DNA of 7,672 bases from an uncultured Collinsella sp. (GTDB lineage: Bacteria > Actinomycetota > Coriobacteriia > Coriobacteriales > Coriobacteriaceae). Shown here one piece after another: positions 6,358 to 7,672 of the stretch. The notes beneath the pieces were generated by a model. The model had not been told where the DNA came from. It made no database searches and saw only the letters and a list, made by a program, of their open reading frames with translations. Where the stretch lies: assembly GCA_900549535.1 (NCBI GenBank), contig UROR01000099.1, positions 1-7,672 of the forward strand, written 5' to 3'. The stretch's first letter is position 1. The number at the start of each line of letters is the position of its first letter. The translations under genes and the position numbers were made by a program.

Positions 6358-6403
6358 TTTTTTGAAAAAAGTACTTGCGTCTTTTGGACAACTCGCGTAA
6401 ATT
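6358..6403 (+). promoter_or_regulatory. Promoter of tRNA-Gly with AT-rich upstream block
   Basis: TTTTTTGAAAAAAGT (6358-6372) precedes a -35-like TTGCGT (6375-6380) and, after 17 nt, a -10-like TAAATT (6398-6403). Positions 6358-6378 match 2887-2907 upstream of tRNA-Leu in 20 of 21 bases. The first base of the tRNA follows 12 nt after the -10, so the 5' leader would be only a few nucleotides. Confidence 0.65.
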
Positions 6404-6415
6404 AATAACCCGCAA

Positions 6416-6491
6416 GCGGACATGGCTCAGTTGGTAGAGCACAACCTTGCCAAGGTTGGGGTCGCGGGTTCGAGCCCCGTTGTCCGCTCCA
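6416..6491 (+). tRNA. tRNA-Gly, anticodon GCC
   Basis: The acceptor stem is GCGGACA (6416-6422) with TGTCCGC (6481-6487). The anticodon stem is CAACC/GGTTG with loop TTGCCAA (6447-6453) and anticodon GCC (6449-6451), which reads GGC and GGU. The T arm is GCGGG-TTCGAGC-CCCGT. The discriminator is T (6488), and CCA is encoded at 6489-6491. The length of 76 nt is normal. Confidence 0.97.
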
Positions 6492-6500
6492 ACTATCTTA

Positions 6501-6526
6501 CGCGGTTCTAACGAACCGCGTTTTTT
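6501..6526 (+). terminator. Intrinsic terminator after tRNA-Gly
   Basis: The 8-bp stem CGCGGTTC (6501-6508) with GAACCGCG (6513-6520) around loop TAAC is followed directly by six T's (6521-6526). It lies 9 nt after the tRNA 3' end. Confidence 0.9.
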
Positions 6527-6537
6527 GTTGACGCTGC

Positions 6538-6641
6538 GCGAGCCCCGGGCACCCCATCTTGCCCCTCAATCGTCGGTCGCGTACATAAAGTACGCTTCCC
6601 TCCTCTTTCGCGGCAACCTGGGGCACCCGGAGCCCGCTCGC
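6538..6641. repeat. Imperfect long palindrome with internal loop
   Basis: The arms 6545-6563 and 6612-6630 pair with few mismatches: CCGGG/CCCGG, then CCCCA/TGGGG, then TTGCC/GGCAA. GCGAG (6538-6542) with CTCGC (6637-6641) adds an outer, offset helix. The inner stem GCGTAC (6579-6584) with GTACGC (6590-6595) closes a 5-nt loop ATAAA. Between outer and inner helices is a 15/16-nt internal loop whose 3' side is very pyrimidine-rich. It has no ATTCCGCAG or CGAGGAC box, so it is not a copy of the elements at 2410 and 2722. Apart from this palindrome, the 6492-6827 gap shows only the tRNA terminator, a weak promoter and the small inverted repeat before the next gene. Confidence 0.6.
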
Positions 6642-6773
6642 TGTCGTGGCCGGGAAAGTGGGTCTTCCGTTCTTTTCACTAATCGGTCGATTCGTCCCAG
6701 GAGGCTTGAACCCGAGAGGGGGCGATCGTTTTGGGGCGTGGCTGTGGCGTTGTTTGTCGCGAATGTCCGCTTT

Positions 6774-6826
6774 GGGCGTATCATCGTGAGCATCTCGCAT
6801 AACCTCGTTGCAAGGGAGATACGCCC
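6774..6826 (+). promoter_or_regulatory. Putative promoter and 9-bp inverted repeat in the leader of the alpha-glucosidase gene
   Basis: TATCAT (6779-6784) is a good -10 match; the only upstream -35 candidate is weak (TTGTCG, 6754-6759, 19-nt spacer). GGGCGTATC (6774-6782) and GATACGCCC (6818-6826) form a perfect inverted repeat that overlaps the -10 on one side and the end of the ribosome binding site AAGGGAG (6812-6818) on the other. It could be a split operator, or it may be chance. Most of the left arm lies upstream of any start point set by this -10, so mRNA folding would need an earlier start. Confidence 0.35.
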
Positions 6827-6827
6827 C

Positions 6828-7672
6828 ATGGCTACAGAAAAGTCTTCTTCGCGCTCATGGATGTCCGATGCCGCGATCTATCAGATCTACCCGCGCTCGT
6901 TTAAGGATTCGACTGGTTCGGGTCTGGGCGATATCGCGGGCATTACCCAGCAGATGGACTATCTTGAGCGACTGGGTATCGAGGCCATCTGGCTGAGCCC
7001 GTTTTATCCATCGCCTCTTGTCGATGGCGGCTATGATGTGGCGGACTACTGCGATGTCGACCCGCGTCTCGGCTCGCTTGACGACTTCGATGACATGATC
7101 GCTGCGGCTCACGCGCGCGGCATCAAGGTCATCGTCGACATCGTGCCCAACCATTCATCCAACCAGCACCCCTGGTTCAAAGCCGCTCTTGCCGCCGGCC
7201 CCGGATCGCCCGAGCGCGCCCGTTATATCTTCCGCGATGGTCGCGGCGAGCATGGCGAGCTGCCTCCCACCAATTGGAATGCCAACTTTGGCGGCCCCGC
7301 ATGGACGCGTGTTGCGGACGGTCAGTGGTATCTGCACATGTTTACGCCCGAGCAACCGGACTTTGACTGGTCATGCCCCGAGGTTCATGCGCTCTTTTGC
7401 GACGTCCTGGCGTTTTGGAGCGATCGAGGCGTCGACGGCTTTCGCATTGATGTGGCGCACGGTCTCGCCAAGGATCTCGACCGCGATGACCTCGACCGGT
7501 GGCATCTCGCCGAGGGCGATGACATGGTTGACGACGGCACCCATCCGCTGTGGGACCGCAATGAGGTCCACGAGATCTATCGCGAGTGGCGCCGCGTGTT
7601 CGACCGCTATAATCGGCCGAGCAGTGCCGTTGCCGAGGCGTGGGTGCTGCCCGAGCGCCAGTATCTCTATGC
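6828..7672 (+). CDS. GH13 alpha-glucosidase / oligo-1,6-glucosidase family enzyme (3' truncated by window end)
   Basis: The frame is open to the window end and gives 281 residues, about half of a typical GH13 alpha-glucosidase. It opens with SDAAIYQIYPRSFKDS, the first strand of the TIM barrel, followed by GYDVADY (68-74). Conserved region I is DIVPNH (104-109), region II is GFRIDVAH with R206 and the nucleophile D208, and region III is AVAEAW with acid/base E270. The third catalytic aspartate would lie beyond the window. It has no signal peptide, so it should act in the cytoplasm on imported malto- or isomalto-oligosaccharides. A valine after the nucleophile is linked to alpha-1,6 preference in some GH13 glucosidases, but that rule may not hold in this subfamily. 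The start is supported by AAGGGAG (6812-6818), 9 nt before the ATG. A close relative such as a trehalose-related GH13 enzyme is less likely but not excluded. Confidence 0.9.
   Translation, partial: MATEKSSSRSWMSDAAIYQIYPRSFKDSTGSGLGDIAGITQQMDYLERLGIEAIWLSPFYPSPLVDGGYDVADYCDVDPRLGSLDDFDDMIAAAHARGIKVIVDIVPNHSSNQHPWFKAALAAGPGSPERARYIFRDGRGEHGELPPTNWNANFGGPAWTRVADGQWYLHMFTPEQPDFDWSCPEVHALFCDVLAFWSDRGVDGFRIDVAHGLAKDLDRDDLDRWHLAEGDDMVDDGTHPLWDRNEVHEIYREWRRVFDRYNRPSSAVAEAWVLPERQYLY

Noticed and set aside
6498..6829. Two minus-strand open frames of 100 and 87 codons before the glucosidase gene
   Set aside because: They cover the tRNA-Gly terminator and the imperfect palindrome and show no protein-family features.

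Overview
The window looks like a stretch of chromosome from a gut Coriobacteriia actinobacterium, most likely Collinsella or a close relative. I base this on moderately high GC, the protein styles (a four-cysteine OppD/OppF pair, an actinobacterial-type GH13 alpha-glucosidase) and intergenic DNA rich in palindromes. This is an inference from reading the sequence; no search was run.

Layout, all on the + strand. (1) Positions 1-2393 hold the end of a peptide-uptake ABC operon: the tail of an OppC-type permease, then the two ATPases OppD and OppF, tightly packed (16-nt gap, then a TAATG overlap). (2) Positions 2394-2990 are a 597-nt non-coding region filled with hairpins. It includes two long nested palindromes of 132 and 125 nt that are diverged copies of one structured element in opposite orientations, plus two small perfect hairpins between them. 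A tRNA-type promoter ends the region. (3) tRNA-Leu(GAG), with encoded CCA and a UUCG-loop terminator. (4) A PAS-GAF-SpoIIE (RsbU-like) sensor phosphatase starts only 26 nt past that terminator, followed 78 nt later by a protein that fuses a STAS anti-sigma-antagonist domain to an RsbW/SpoIIAB-type ATPase domain. Together these look like a compact partner-switching module; no sigma factor gene is in the window. (5) tRNA-Gly(GCC), with a near-identical promoter upstream block and its own terminator. (6) A 336-nt non-coding gap with a third, different, imperfect palindrome. (7) The 5' part of a GH13 alpha-glucosidase gene, cut off by the window end.

The most interesting observation is the pair of nested palindromes at 2410-2541 and 2722-2846. 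Their helix arms are unrelated in sequence but self-complementary in each copy. The internal-loop boxes (ATTCCGCAG on one side, ATGnnCGAGGAC on the other) and parts of the apical loop (GCAGC, CGAAG, GCAG) are the same and lie at equivalent places. This is the pattern expected for a structure under selection, as RNA or as folded single-stranded DNA. Secondary points are the STAS-ATPase fusion, the lack of promoter space for the sensor phosphatase, and the shared AT-rich block upstream of both tRNA promoters.
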